Assembly: GCF_002479495.1 (NCBI RefSeq)
Contig: NZ_DLNQ01000015.1
Span: 568,969 to 632,968, forward strand
DNA length: 64,000 nucleotides
DNA from: Brevundimonas sp. UBA7506
Lineage (GTDB): Bacteria > Pseudomonadota > Alphaproteobacteria > Caulobacterales > Caulobacteraceae
Direction: 5' to 3'
Notes under the pieces: generated by a model
The model's input: the letters and a program-made list of their open reading frames with translations, nothing else
Told to the model about the DNA's origin: nothing
Database searches by the model: none
Program-made: the position numbers and the translations under genes
Shown here: positions 1 to 7,371 of the stretch, in pieces
Layout of the letters: every line of letters begins with the position of its first letter
Numbering within the stretch: position 1 is the stretch's first letter

Positions 1-142
1 AAGGCCTCGGATGAGGGGTATCGACGCGACGCTTGAATTCAGCGTCGCCCAGCCGTCGAAGTCATTTGTCGGACGCCGAAGCGCTCACACCCCTCATCCG
101 TCTCGCTGCGCGAGCCACCTTCTCCCTCAAGGGGAGAAGGTC
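1..142. repeat. Dispersed inverted-repeat element, family A, left part cut by window edge
   Basis: The right end carries the palindrome CCTTCTCCCTCAAGGGGAGA (about 119-140) preceded by CCCTCATCCGT. The left end shows GGATGAGGGG (about 8-17), the same words in inverted order. The same composite element recurs complete at 23393-23568. It abuts the nudC stop codon. Likely a non-autonomous intergenic repeat or an RNA hairpin element; function unknown. Confidence 0.7.
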
Positions 143-143
143 T

Positions 144-1061
144 CTATTCTTGCGCCCACGCCTCCAGCAGCCGCCGCGCGATCGCGAACGGCGGCGGAGC
201 GTGGATCGACCCGTGCGTGCCCGCCAGCACCGCCCGCGCTTCGCCTCGCGTCAGCCAGGCCACGGCCTCCAGCTCGGTCTGGTCCGGCGCGGCGTTGTCG
301 TCCGTGACCTCGGCGATCAGGCCGATCATCAGCTGGGCCGGGAAGGGCCAGGGCTGACTGGAATGGTAGGCGACGCTCGACACCGTCAGGCCCGCTTCCT
401 CCATCACCTCGCGGGCGCAGGCTTCCTCGATGGATTCGCCGGGCTCCATGAAGCCGGCCAGGGCCGACATCCGGCCCTCGGGCCAGATCGCCTGGCGCCC
501 CAGCAGACAGCGGGGTTCGGCGCCGCCCTTGTAGACCGGCAGCATGATGACGACCGGATCGACGCGCGGAAAATGCTCGACCCCGCAGGCCGGGCAGACC
601 CGTCGCCACCCGCCCGAGGCCTGATCCGTCGCCTTGCCGCAGGCGGCGCAGAATCCATGGCGGCGGCGCCAATCGAACAGGCTCTTGGCCGTGCCCGCTA
701 TCGCGACATCGGCTTCCGGCAGGGCGGTGGCGGCCGCGCGCATCTCGATGAACTGACCCAGGCCCCCGGCGGGGCCTGTGGTGGGGTCGATCGAGCTCTC
801 GAACTCGACCGCAAAGACCGGCGCGCCCTTCCACAGACCGAGGAAGACGTCGCGGTCGGGAACCAGATCGCGTCCATGCCCCAGTGAGAGCCAGACCAGG
901 CGCTGCCCGCCCTCATGATCCTCGACCAGGGGCCGCCCCTCCCACAGCACCATGGCCAGGGCCTCGGGATTGGCCTCCTGCTCGCCCAGCCAGGCGGCGT
1001 CGTTGCGAAGGTCGCCCGAGCGGTCGAGCGGATTGCCGGAGAAGACGTTGCGATAAGGCAT
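144..1061 (-). CDS. nudC: NAD(+) diphosphatase / NADH pyrophosphatase (Nudix, NudC family)
   Basis: The 305-residue protein has the NudC architecture. An N-terminal domain is followed by a zinc ribbon with Cys pairs CAAC and CPAC (around residues 138-160), then the Nudix box GFMEPGESIEEACAREV continuing to MEEAGL (the GX5EX7REUXEEXGU pattern). After the box comes SQPWPFPAQLM, the SQPWPFPxS motif that marks NAD(H)-specific Nudix enzymes. The family cleaves NAD(H) to NMN(H) and AMP, and some members remove NAD caps from RNA. The ATG at 1061 is the natural start. It is transcribed away from the SRP RNA gene, and its stop abuts a dispersed repeat. Confidence 0.93.
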   Translation of the reverse strand: MPYRNVFSGNPLDRSGDLRNDAAWLGEQEANPEALAMVLWEGRPLVEDHEGGQRLVWLSLGHGRDLVPDRDVFLGLWKGAPVFAVEFESSIDPTTGPAGGLGQFIEMRAAATALPEADVAIAGTAKSLFDWRRRHGFCAACGKATDQASGGWRRVCPACGVEHFPRVDPVVIMLPVYKGGAEPRCLLGRQAIWPEGRMSALAGFMEPGESIEEACAREVMEEAGLTVSSVAYHSSQPWPFPAQLMIGLIAEVTDDNAAPDQTELEAVAWLTRGEARAVLAGTHGSIHAPPPFAIARRLLEAWAQE

Positions 1062-1130
1062 GGCGCTTCATACCCCCGACAAGACGACGCGGGGAGGGGT
1101 CTTGATTCCCGCGTCGCCAACCGTCATATC

Positions 1131-1230
1131 CCTCCTCGGAGATCGCGGGCGAAGGCTTCGCCAATCTGGTCAGGGCCGGAAGGCAGCAGCCACAACGAAT
1201 TCCCCTTCGGGTCGCGGTCTCCACCCTCTC
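1131..1230 (+). ncRNA. ffs: 4.5S signal recognition particle RNA
   Basis: The universally conserved apical SRP core GGTCAGGGCCGGAAGGCAGC is at 1168-1187, followed by AGCCACAACGAA. Flanking arms pair: GGAGATCGCG (1138-1147) with CGCGGTCTCC (1213-1222), ten pairs with one G-U, and CGAAGG with CCTTCG further in. This gives the rod-like small bacterial SRP RNA that binds Ffh. The exact 5' and 3' ends are estimated from the stem. The gene lies between divergent nudC and the Lrp gene. Confidence 0.92.
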
Positions 1231-1331
1231 ATGAAATTTGGCGCTATCGTCGATCACGCGGTGATCGGCTGCTTGAGCGCGCAATGACGGCTAACGTTCG
1301 TTGTGCGGCGGCTCGCGGCGTGAGCGCGGCC

Positions 1332-1793
1332 TCAGATCGGCAGCGCCGTGGTGCACTTGATCTGTTCCATGGCGAAAGACGAGCTGACGTCCACCAGCGG
1401 GGCGATCTGGATCAGGCGCTTGTAGAAGCGGTCATAGGCGGCGATGTCGCTGACGACGACCTTGAGCAGATAGTCGGTCTCGCCGCTCATCCGATAGAAT
1501 TCGACGACTTCCGGCATGGCCGACGCGCCCTGGGCGAATCGCTCCAGCCATTCGCCGTCGTGGTGGCGGGTGCGGATGGCGACGAAGACCACCAGCACCA
1601 GATCCAGCTTGTCGCGGTTGAGCAGAGCCACCCGGCGCTCGATGAAACCCTCGTCCTCGAGGCGACGCACCCGTTTCCAGCACGGGGTCTGGGACAGCCC
1701 GACCCGCTCGGCCAGCTCGGCGATGGTCAACGACCCGTCGGCCTGCAACTCGCGCAGGATGCGAAGATCGGACGGATCGAGAGAATGCTTCAC
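1332..1793 (-). CDS. Lrp/AsnC family transcriptional regulator
   Basis: The 153-residue protein has an N-terminal winged HTH (LDPSDLRILRELQADGSLT, then ELAERVGLSQTPCWKRVRRLE). The C-terminal RAM ligand-binding domain includes FYRMSGETDYLLKV, the usual alpha-beta core with the Gly-x-x-Asp-Tyr turn. Family members sense amino acids and assemble into octamers that bend DNA. It stands alone; the 3' side faces the SRP RNA gene. The regulated genes cannot be read from the sequence. Confidence 0.93.
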   Translation of the reverse strand: MKHSLDPSDLRILRELQADGSLTIAELAERVGLSQTPCWKRVRRLEDEGFIERRVALLNRDKLDLVLVVFVAIRTRHHDGEWLERFAQGASAMPEVVEFYRMSGETDYLLKVVVSDIAAYDRFYKRLIQIAPLVDVSSSFAMEQIKCTTALPI

Positions 1794-1842
1794 CGGACAG
1801 CCCCGCTAAGCCCCCGTCGGGACAGCCCATCGACGCGGAACT

Positions 1843-1889
1843 GGAGCGGCCGGCGGGAATCGAACCCGCGACATTCAGCTTGGGAAGCT
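1843..1889 (-). repeat. attL: displaced 3' half of the original tRNA-Gly gene
   Basis: It reads on the minus strand as AGCTTCCCAAGCTGAATGTC, then a T arm and GGCCGCTCC, that is the anticodon loop to the acceptor end of tRNA-Gly(CCC). It differs from the intact copy at four positions, all in the T stem: GCGGG/CCCGC here and AGGGG/CCCCT in the intact gene. Both stems pair fully. The crossover most likely fell in the identical anticodon-arm segment at 1870-1889. Confidence 0.85.
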
Positions 1890-1918
1890 CGATGTTTCAT
1901 CGGAAAATCAGGCCACTA

Positions 1919-1932
1919 GGTGCAAAACAGGC
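1919..1932. promoter_or_regulatory. Candidate arm-type integrase site, left end
   Basis: GGTGCAAAACAGGC lies 30 bp inside attL. The same word with one mismatch lies at 10232-10245, about 22 bp from the attR core, and TGCAAAAC recurs at 10222-10229. Repeats placed like this near both core sites fit arm-type sites for a tyrosine recombinase. This is inferred from position only. Confidence 0.45.
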
Positions 1933-1998
1933 GCTAAGGACGCCGTTAGGTGTCAATAGGTTAGCTTAGCGCCGCAAAACTGCAGCAACCTATTTGAC
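1930..1998. repeat. Interleaved inverted repeats before the first island gene
   Basis: GGCGCTAAG (1930-1938) is perfectly inverted as CTTAGCGCC (1965-1973). GTCAATAGGTT (1952-1962) is inverted as AACCTATTTGAC (1987-1998) with one extra base. The two repeats interleave, and the second ends 8 bp before the ATG at 2007. They could be binding sites for a recombination accessory factor or an operator. Confidence 0.45.
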
Positions 1999-2006
1999 CC
2001 CCGATT

Positions 2007-2297
2007 ATGGCTCGTACACGCCCCCAGAAGCGCAAACTATCGGTCGAGACCGCTCTTGCTGGTGTGCTGTGCATTGGCTTGTTTGGAGCGGTGGTTCTGT
2101 GGCCCGAAAAGCCGACTTATGAGCGACCCTTCACGCCCACAGAGAAGGTGAGGCATGTCCTCGCCAAGCCAAACTGTTCTGCTGCGCGTCTGATGCGCCT
2201 AGCTCCTGCTAGAAGGGGTGAGCCGGGCTACCATCTGGAACATGACAGAGATCGTGACGGCTGGGCCTGTGAACTCATGCCTCGTAGACGAAGATAA
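2007..2297 (+). CDS. Membrane-anchored Excalibur calcium-binding domain protein
   Basis: The 96-residue protein has a basic N-terminus and one hydrophobic segment (about residues 17-32, ALAGVLCIGLFGAVVLW). Its C-terminal half matches the Excalibur pattern: NCSAARLMRLAP, then RGEPGYHLEHDRDRDGWACE. The DxDxDG-like loop DRDRDG and the paired Cys are the hallmarks. Excalibur domains occur at the ends of extracellular bacterial proteins and are thought to bind calcium. No strong Shine-Dalgarno sequence precedes the ATG. It is the first cargo gene of the island; its role is unknown. Confidence 0.75.
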   Translation: MARTRPQKRKLSVETALAGVLCIGLFGAVVLWPEKPTYERPFTPTEKVRHVLAKPNCSAARLMRLAPARRGEPGYHLEHDRDRDGWACELMPRRRR

Positions 2298-2371
2298 GCA
2301 GACAATGCAAAAGGCTGCCCGAAGGAGGGCCTCAGACTTTTATCGCCTACTAGGAATTCCCAAGGACACGG

Positions 2372-2863
2372 TCAGCGGAGCCGAATGACCCTGATCGGCT
2401 TATCCATCCCTTCAACCTGCATCATGAATCGTCCATCAGCTCGGAAGATCACAACGTCGGGGCTGTAGGCGTAGCGATACTTGTAGTCGTGTTCTGCCTG
2501 CTGCCAAATCTGGCCGTTTGTGAGCTTGAAGACCGTATCCCCTTCCCAGCCTGAAAATTCGCCGTCGATCTTTGATTCGATCGAGCCGTCGATATGCCTA
2601 ATGCTCAATCGCTTATCGTCGATAATCAAACTTCCACGGCTGGGACAGACCACGACGGTTGGATAGTACTCGTACAGGTACTCGTACTCATGCTGAACCT
2701 GCCAAAGCGTGCCGTCTTGAAGGCGAAAAATCTCGTTGTGGTTGCCCATGAAAGGAGAGGGAGTGCGGATCGTGCTCTCGTAGCAGTCCTGAGCGTTCGA
2801 CGGCGTGGAGGTAGCAAAGCAGACTGCAGCTAGCGCAGCCAAGAGGATCAAGCGTCCCTGCAT
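2372..2863 (-). CDS. Exported hypothetical protein with an internal duplication
   Basis: The 163-residue protein starts at the ATG at 2863; an upstream in-frame GTG at 2875 is less likely. A signal peptide is clear (LILLAALAAVCFATSTPSNA, cut before QDCYES). The mature part holds two copies of one motif: FRLQDGTLWQVQHEYEYLYE with YYPTVVV, and FKLTNGQIWQQAEHDYKYRY with AYSPDVVI. Each has a W followed by a Tyr-rich strand and a P-x-V-V turn, suggesting two similar beta units. I recognise no named family. It is island cargo, convergent with the Excalibur gene. Confidence 0.7.
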   Translation of the reverse strand: MQGRLILLAALAAVCFATSTPSNAQDCYESTIRTPSPFMGNHNEIFRLQDGTLWQVQHEYEYLYEYYPTVVVCPSRGSLIIDDKRLSIRHIDGSIESKIDGEFSGWEGDTVFKLTNGQIWQQAEHDYKYRYAYSPDVVIFRADGRFMMQVEGMDKPIRVIRLR

Positions 2864-3321
2864 AATCGCCCCCACTTAAGACGTGAATTAATGAGACGGC
2901 GAAGTTCAACGCCGATTGGTCACTTTTGATTCGCACCGCCCATCAGAGAACATGAATATCTGACGGTGAGCAACCAGATCGCTCATAAGGGCTAGGGGGC
3001 CCCTCCCCCCAAAGTTCATAGGGTCCGAGCGCGAACCACCTCCTTAGGCGGCTTGAGGCGCAGGCTTATCGCCAAGGCTCGCACGCGCCCCACACGGCGA
3101 AAATGCCAGAACGTTTCAAGAACTAAAACCTATAAAAGTTATCCCACTGATTTTACGAAATAATTTTAGATTTCGCTGCACCTTGTTTATCATCTATAAA
3201 CGTCATATCGCCTTGAGGGGATGGCTCCGTTAACGATATCAAGAAATCCTTATAAGATTTATCTTGTTGTTTTAACGAAGATTTTTCCGGTCCGCCGGCG
3301 AAAACGATATGGTCTATAAAA
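2864..3321. other. AT-rich non-coding stretch upstream of fic
   Basis: No supported gene is seen. Three similar words occur at about 3129 (CCTATAAAAG), 3194 (TCTATAAACG) and 3312 (TCTATAAAAA), the last directly before the fic ATG. The base composition is much lower in GC than the flanking chromosome. It probably contains the fic promoter; no consensus box is convincing. Confidence 0.4.
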
Positions 3322-4668
3322 ATGAAAATCCCGGCTCGTCCCCCTAAGCTTTACGAGACATTCGAGCGTATCGCTAAGCAGGACCCATCCCGCCTCGCTC
3401 GACTTTTGGCCAATCCCAGCATGGTCGACGAAAAAGGCCGTTATCTCCACTGGGACGATTTTCGCTTCAAGCTTGGCGTTGAGGGCATATCTTCGGAAGA
3501 AGCGTGGGTTGCCCTTAAGATTGCACGCAACGCCGCCTCCCAAAAAATTGGGATCACGGACACAAAGGGCACTGAATTCACGTTCTCAGAACCGCCCAAG
3601 CTGAAAGAAACTCTACGCCACTTGGATATGAACGCCGGGGGATCGCTAGCCTCGGACCAGCAGTCCTTAACGTCGGGCGAAGGAAAGCTCTATCTGACTC
3701 AATCGTTAGCTGAAGAGCCATTTGCAAGCTCTCTAATCGAAGGAGCAGCTACCACTAGACAAATAGCGAAAAAGCTTATTTTTGAAGGACGCTCGCCAAG
3801 AACCAAAGATGAGTTAATGGTTCTAAACAACTATCGTGCGCTAGAATTTGTAAAACAGAGAAAGGATGATCCCCTTACGATAGGCATGATCCTAGAGCTG
3901 CATAAGCTTGTTACAGACGGGACCATGGATAATCCGCGCGATTCAGGTCGCGTAAGATCGTCTGATGACGTCCAAGTAGTTGACGATAGTTCTGGAGAAA
4001 TTCTCCATCAGCCTCCATCACATCTCGAACTAAGCTCAAGATTGGTGGATCTGGTCAATTTTGCCAATTCATCTAACCACGGCGGACTTTGGATTCACCC
4101 ACTCGTTAGGGCATTTATACTTCATTTTCTTCTGTCGTATGAACACCCATTCGTTGATGGAAATGGACGCGTAGCAAGAGCACTTTTCTACTGGCTGGCT
4201 ATCCGAGAAGGGTATTGGCTAATTGAGTATGTTTCTATTTCTAGCGTAATAGCTGAATCCAAAATTCAGTACGGAAAATCATTTCTTCACGTCGAGACCG
4301 ACGATGCTGACCTGACATACTTTCTAATTTATAATGCTAAAATTTTAGAGACAGCGATTTCACGACTTATTTCATATGTTGATAGAAGAAAGAACGAGCT
4401 CTCTGCCTTCGAAAGTCGCCTATCGGATCGTTCACAAAGGGACGGATTCAACCATCGTCAGTCTTGGGTATTGAATGAGATGGCTCGCGGCAGATTGCCA
4501 AGGATAAATATTTCTACTCACGCTGATCGTCAGGGCGTCGCCTACCTCACGGCTAGAGCGGACCTTGAAGACCTGACAGTGCGCGCCCTTCTCCGAAAGA
4601 CGAAAGTCGGCAGAGAGTCAATTTACTCGCCTGCCCGCGATTTGTTGAGCCGCCTTACGACGGGATAG
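3322..4668 (+). CDS. Fic-domain protein (probable AMP transferase) with N-terminal autoinhibitory helix
   Basis: The 448-residue protein has the Fic active-site motif HPFVDGNGRVAR at residues 275-286 (HxFx[D/E]GNGRxxR), with the catalytic His, the metal-binding Asp and both Arg. Upstream, SSLIEG at about residues 136-141 matches the [S/T]xxxE[G/N] inhibitory helix of class II Fic proteins, whose Glu blocks productive ATP binding. The N-terminal part (1-120) resembles Fic_N domains, and the C-terminus (about 370-448) looks like a winged helix. Fic enzymes usually transfer AMP to Ser, Thr or Tyr. No separate antitoxin gene is adjacent. The gene is strikingly AT-rich compared with the host, a sign of transfer. 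No clear Shine-Dalgarno precedes the ATG. Confidence 0.88.
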   Translation: MKIPARPPKLYETFERIAKQDPSRLARLLANPSMVDEKGRYLHWDDFRFKLGVEGISSEEAWVALKIARNAASQKIGITDTKGTEFTFSEPPKLKETLRHLDMNAGGSLASDQQSLTSGEGKLYLTQSLAEEPFASSLIEGAATTRQIAKKLIFEGRSPRTKDELMVLNNYRALEFVKQRKDDPLTIGMILELHKLVTDGTMDNPRDSGRVRSSDDVQVVDDSSGEILHQPPSHLELSSRLVDLVNFANSSNHGGLWIHPLVRAFILHFLLSYEHPFVDGNGRVARALFYWLAIREGYWLIEYVSISSVIAESKIQYGKSFLHVETDDADLTYFLIYNAKILETAISRLISYVDRRKNELSAFESRLSDRSQRDGFNHRQSWVLNEMARGRLPRINISTHADRQGVAYLTARADLEDLTVRALLRKTKVGRESIYSPARDLLSRLTTG

Positions 4669-4728
4669 GCGCGCCAACGTATCAATAACGCATACCCATC
4701 TGAGCCATCGGCATGAGACAGCTTTAGC

Positions 4729-4794
4729 GTCCCAATAGGGTTGACTGGCAATTTTGGACACCTCATAGTCCGATGGTCTAGAACCTATTGGGAC
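4729..4794 (+). promoter_or_regulatory. Promoter of the small resolvase flanked by an inverted repeat
   Basis: A good sigma-70-type promoter reads TTGACT (4741-4746), 17 bp, CATAGT (4764-4769). It is bracketed by a perfect 11-bp inverted repeat, GTCCCAATAGG (4729-4739) and CCTATTGGGAC (4784-4794). The right arm ends 7 bp before the resolvase ATG. This fits an autoregulatory operator or part of a res site bound by the recombinase. Confidence 0.6.
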
Positions 4795-4801
4795 AGAGGC
4801 C

Positions 4802-5347
4802 ATGGCTACCATTGGATATGCGCGGGTTAGCTCCACAGGTCAGTCGCTAGAGCTTCAGCGCGAACAACTTGTTGCGGCGGGCTGCGAGAAGGTCTTCGAA
4901 GAGAAGCGGAGCGGGGGCAGTCAGGAGGGGCGCCAGCAGCTAGCCCTAGCTCTCGACTATGTGCGCGAGGGAGACGTATTGATCGTCACTCGTCTAGACC
5001 GTCTTGCTCGCTCAATGATCGACCTTAGGGAGCTAGTTGATCGCCTCACCGCGAAGAAAGTCGAGTTCAAAGCCCTTCAACAAGGAGCCATCGACACAAC
5101 CACGTCGTCAGGGCGCCTCATGCTCAATATGCTCGCCAGCTTCGCAGAGTTCGAACTGGACCTCAGGCACGAGCGTCAGCGGGAAGGTATCGATAAGGCC
5201 AAGGCTGAGGGTCGGTACAAGGGACGCAAACCCTCTGTGCCCGTTGATCAGGTGAAAGCTCTACACGCCGAGGGTATCGGACCTGCTGAGATCGCTCGTC
5301 GTCTGAACGTCGGAAGGGCCAGTGTCTATCGGGCCATCGCATCTTAG
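4802..5347 (+). CDS. Small serine recombinase (resolvase/invertase family)
   Basis: The 181-residue protein has the full resolvase domain. YARVSSTGQ at residues 6-14 holds the nucleophilic Ser, LIVTRLDRLARS carries the catalytic Arg residues, and the E-helix region follows (LNMLASFAEFE). A C-terminal HTH of the Hin type follows (GIGPAEIARRLNVGRASVYR). Length and layout equal Tn3-type resolvases and DNA invertases. A promoter with flanking inverted repeat lies directly upstream. It is island cargo; whether it resolves, inverts or is a transposon remnant cannot be told, because no transposase is present. Confidence 0.92.
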   Translation: MATIGYARVSSTGQSLELQREQLVAAGCEKVFEEKRSGGSQEGRQQLALALDYVREGDVLIVTRLDRLARSMIDLRELVDRLTAKKVEFKALQQGAIDTTTSSGRLMLNMLASFAEFELDLRHERQREGIDKAKAEGRYKGRKPSVPVDQVKALHAEGIGPAEIARRLNVGRASVYRAIAS

Positions 5348-5491
5348 CGAACTAGGAGCGGGCATTCTGATGTTGGCTTGGAGTGGAAAGCGGAACCTCG
5401 CTCGACGTACCGCTTTCGAGTCCTTCTAGACCTGAGCATTGGAGACCTGCGCCATTCGCGTTCAGCTGTCGCTATCAGAAGGGACGTGAAG

Positions 5492-6856
5492 GTGACACCA
5501 GCGGCGCAGTACCTTCGCATGTCCACGGACCACCAGCGTTACTCGCTGAGCAACCAGGCCGCCGCCATCGGCGCCTACGCGATCAAGAATAATCTACTCA
5601 TTGTCCGCACATTCGAGGATGCTGGCAAAAGCGGTTTAACTCTCAGGGAGCGTTCGGGGCTCCAAGCGCTCTTGGCCGAGGCTGTTTCTGGCAAGGCGGA
5701 ATTTGCCAAGGTGTTGGTCCTCGATGTCAGCCGTTGGGGGCGCTTTCAGGACCCAGATCAAGCGGCTCATTACGAGTTCATCTGCCGCGAGGCTGGCGTG
5801 GAGATTATCTACGTTGCCGAAGCGTTCGCCAACGACGGCTCGACCATGTCGTCCGTGGTCAAGCATCTGAAGCGGGTGATGGCGGGAGAGTACAGCCGCG
5901 AGCTTGGTGAGCGCATCAGAGCCGGGAAGCGACGGCAGGCTCCTCAAGGCTTCTTCGTAGGGGGAAGGCTTCCTTATGGCGTGTGCAGCCAGTTGGTCGA
6001 TGCCAATGGTGAGGCTCTGGGAGCAGATCGACTCGGCCAACGAAAAAACCTGCGGGACGAGCGGTCGATCTTCATTTGGGGGCCGTCGGAAGAGATCACG
6101 ACTATTCGGACCGTTTTTCGCTGGTTCGTCGATGACCACCTCACCCTCGCGGGTATCGCGCGGCGGCTCAACGCTGCTGGAATAAAACCCCGCAATGCGC
6201 AGACGTGGGCTCCGTCTACGGTCCGTTTTGTACTGACAAATGAAATGGCGATTGGATTCTTCGTTTATGGCAAATCATCCAGTCGCCTAAAGGGTCGTAG
6301 GACCTATGCTGCCCCTGAGGATTGGCTTCGGGTCCGCGTGTTCAAGCCGATAGTTTCGAGGCAAATTTTTGATCGGGCTCGGGAGCGGCTCCAGAAGCGT
6401 TGGGGCCGCAACATCTTCTTACCTGACGAAATGCTGGCGGCGCTTGCATGCCTGCTTAAGCAAGAAGGCCGTCTGACAACCCAACTGGTTAAGGACAGCC
6501 GAATAACGCCTAGTGTCGCGGCCTATCGTAACCATTTCGGTAGTCTCGAAGAGGCGATGAGGCGCATCGGCTATCGTAGAAAGATTGGCGCTTTCGCTAA
6601 AGGACAGCAAGCGATGCCGTCCAAAGCAGAGATGATCGAACTATTGAAAGCCCTGTACAATCGCCATGGATTTCTAACGGTGGACCTAATCAATCGAGAT
6701 AGGGCGGTCCCATCGGCCACGGCATATGCGAAATGGTTTGGTTCCATGACCGCTGCTTACGCGGCGGCGGGCTACAACGTGGACCATAGACAAGCCATAT
6801 TGAACGGTAAGGCTCGGAAGCGAGCGACTTTGACCCCGCCGAATGGGGTGGGCTAG
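5492..6856 (+). CDS. Large serine recombinase with C-terminal HNH-type associated repeats
   Basis: A GTG at 5492 is preferred because AGAAGGG (5477-5483) lies 8 bp before it; the frame is open further upstream. About 454 residues. The resolvase domain begins at once (AAQYLRMSTDHQ, nucleophile Ser) and includes the VLVLDVSRWGRF Arg motif. A recombinase domain follows (GRLPYGV, then FRWFVDDHLTLAGIARRLN). The C-terminal 120 residues hold two tandem copies of a module: GRLTTQLVKDS...FGSLEEAMRRIGY and GFLTVDLINRD...FGSMTAAYAAAGY. These look like the homing-endonuclease-associated repeat (Pfam HNH_repeat), a DNA-binding module. It replaces the usual zinc ribbon and coiled coil of phage integrases. 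It is probably a site-specific recombinase of the island. Confidence 0.85.
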   Translation: MTPAAQYLRMSTDHQRYSLSNQAAAIGAYAIKNNLLIVRTFEDAGKSGLTLRERSGLQALLAEAVSGKAEFAKVLVLDVSRWGRFQDPDQAAHYEFICREAGVEIIYVAEAFANDGSTMSSVVKHLKRVMAGEYSRELGERIRAGKRRQAPQGFFVGGRLPYGVCSQLVDANGEALGADRLGQRKNLRDERSIFIWGPSEEITTIRTVFRWFVDDHLTLAGIARRLNAAGIKPRNAQTWAPSTVRFVLTNEMAIGFFVYGKSSSRLKGRRTYAAPEDWLRVRVFKPIVSRQIFDRARERLQKRWGRNIFLPDEMLAALACLLKQEGRLTTQLVKDSRITPSVAAYRNHFGSLEEAMRRIGYRRKIGAFAKGQQAMPSKAEMIELLKALYNRHGFLTVDLINRDRAVPSATAYAKWFGSMTAAYAAAGYNVDHRQAILNGKARKRATLTPPNGVG

Positions 6857-7371
6857 ATTCACGATCAAGCACGTTTGTCGAGCTGAGAAGGTCGTTTGGC
6901 GGTTTGCGCGGTTAGGTAGCGTGAGCCAAGCGGGCGCGCGTTACCGCCACAGTGGGTGAGTCGGACGTTCGAAACGCGTCAAAAGTGCCTATACTCAGGT
7001 TGTTTGAAGGCGATCTTAGCTTCCCAGCTTCTGGGGGTTATCGAGACTCAGCAATCTCAACCCCCACCCCCTTTTGTGAAGGGGGAATAAGCGCGACAAA
7101 AATTGCAACGTCGTGTGGCGAGGCTCTGGGCCGAGCAATGCCCGTAAAGCCCCTTTTCCGGGCCGTACAGCCGCATCACGACCGTTCTGGCAGTCAACCT
7201 CCACGTCGGTCGTGATTGGCGTGAGCGAGTCTAAAATCGGCCTCAGGGAGTGTGGGGGGGTTGACTAAATATCAGGCTCTAGATAGCTGCGATTTATGCT
7301 TATGCCTTCCAGTAATGAACCTAAGCCGAAGCAAATAACTATATTATAATGTGTAAATCGCTGAAGGAATG
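6857..7371. other. Non-coding stretch between recombinase and polymerase-like gene
   Basis: This is the 3' side of both neighbours. Short open frames here (for example 6952-7215) lack recognisable domains and a Shine-Dalgarno. A run of CCCCCACCCCC with GAAGGGGG (about 7057-7086) could form a weak hairpin. From 7260 the DNA becomes AT-rich. I see no RNA gene. Confidence 0.4.

Noticed and set aside
6952..7215. Open frame of 87 codons after the large serine recombinase
   Set aside because: No domain, no ribosome site, Pro-rich end and opposing frames of similar length.
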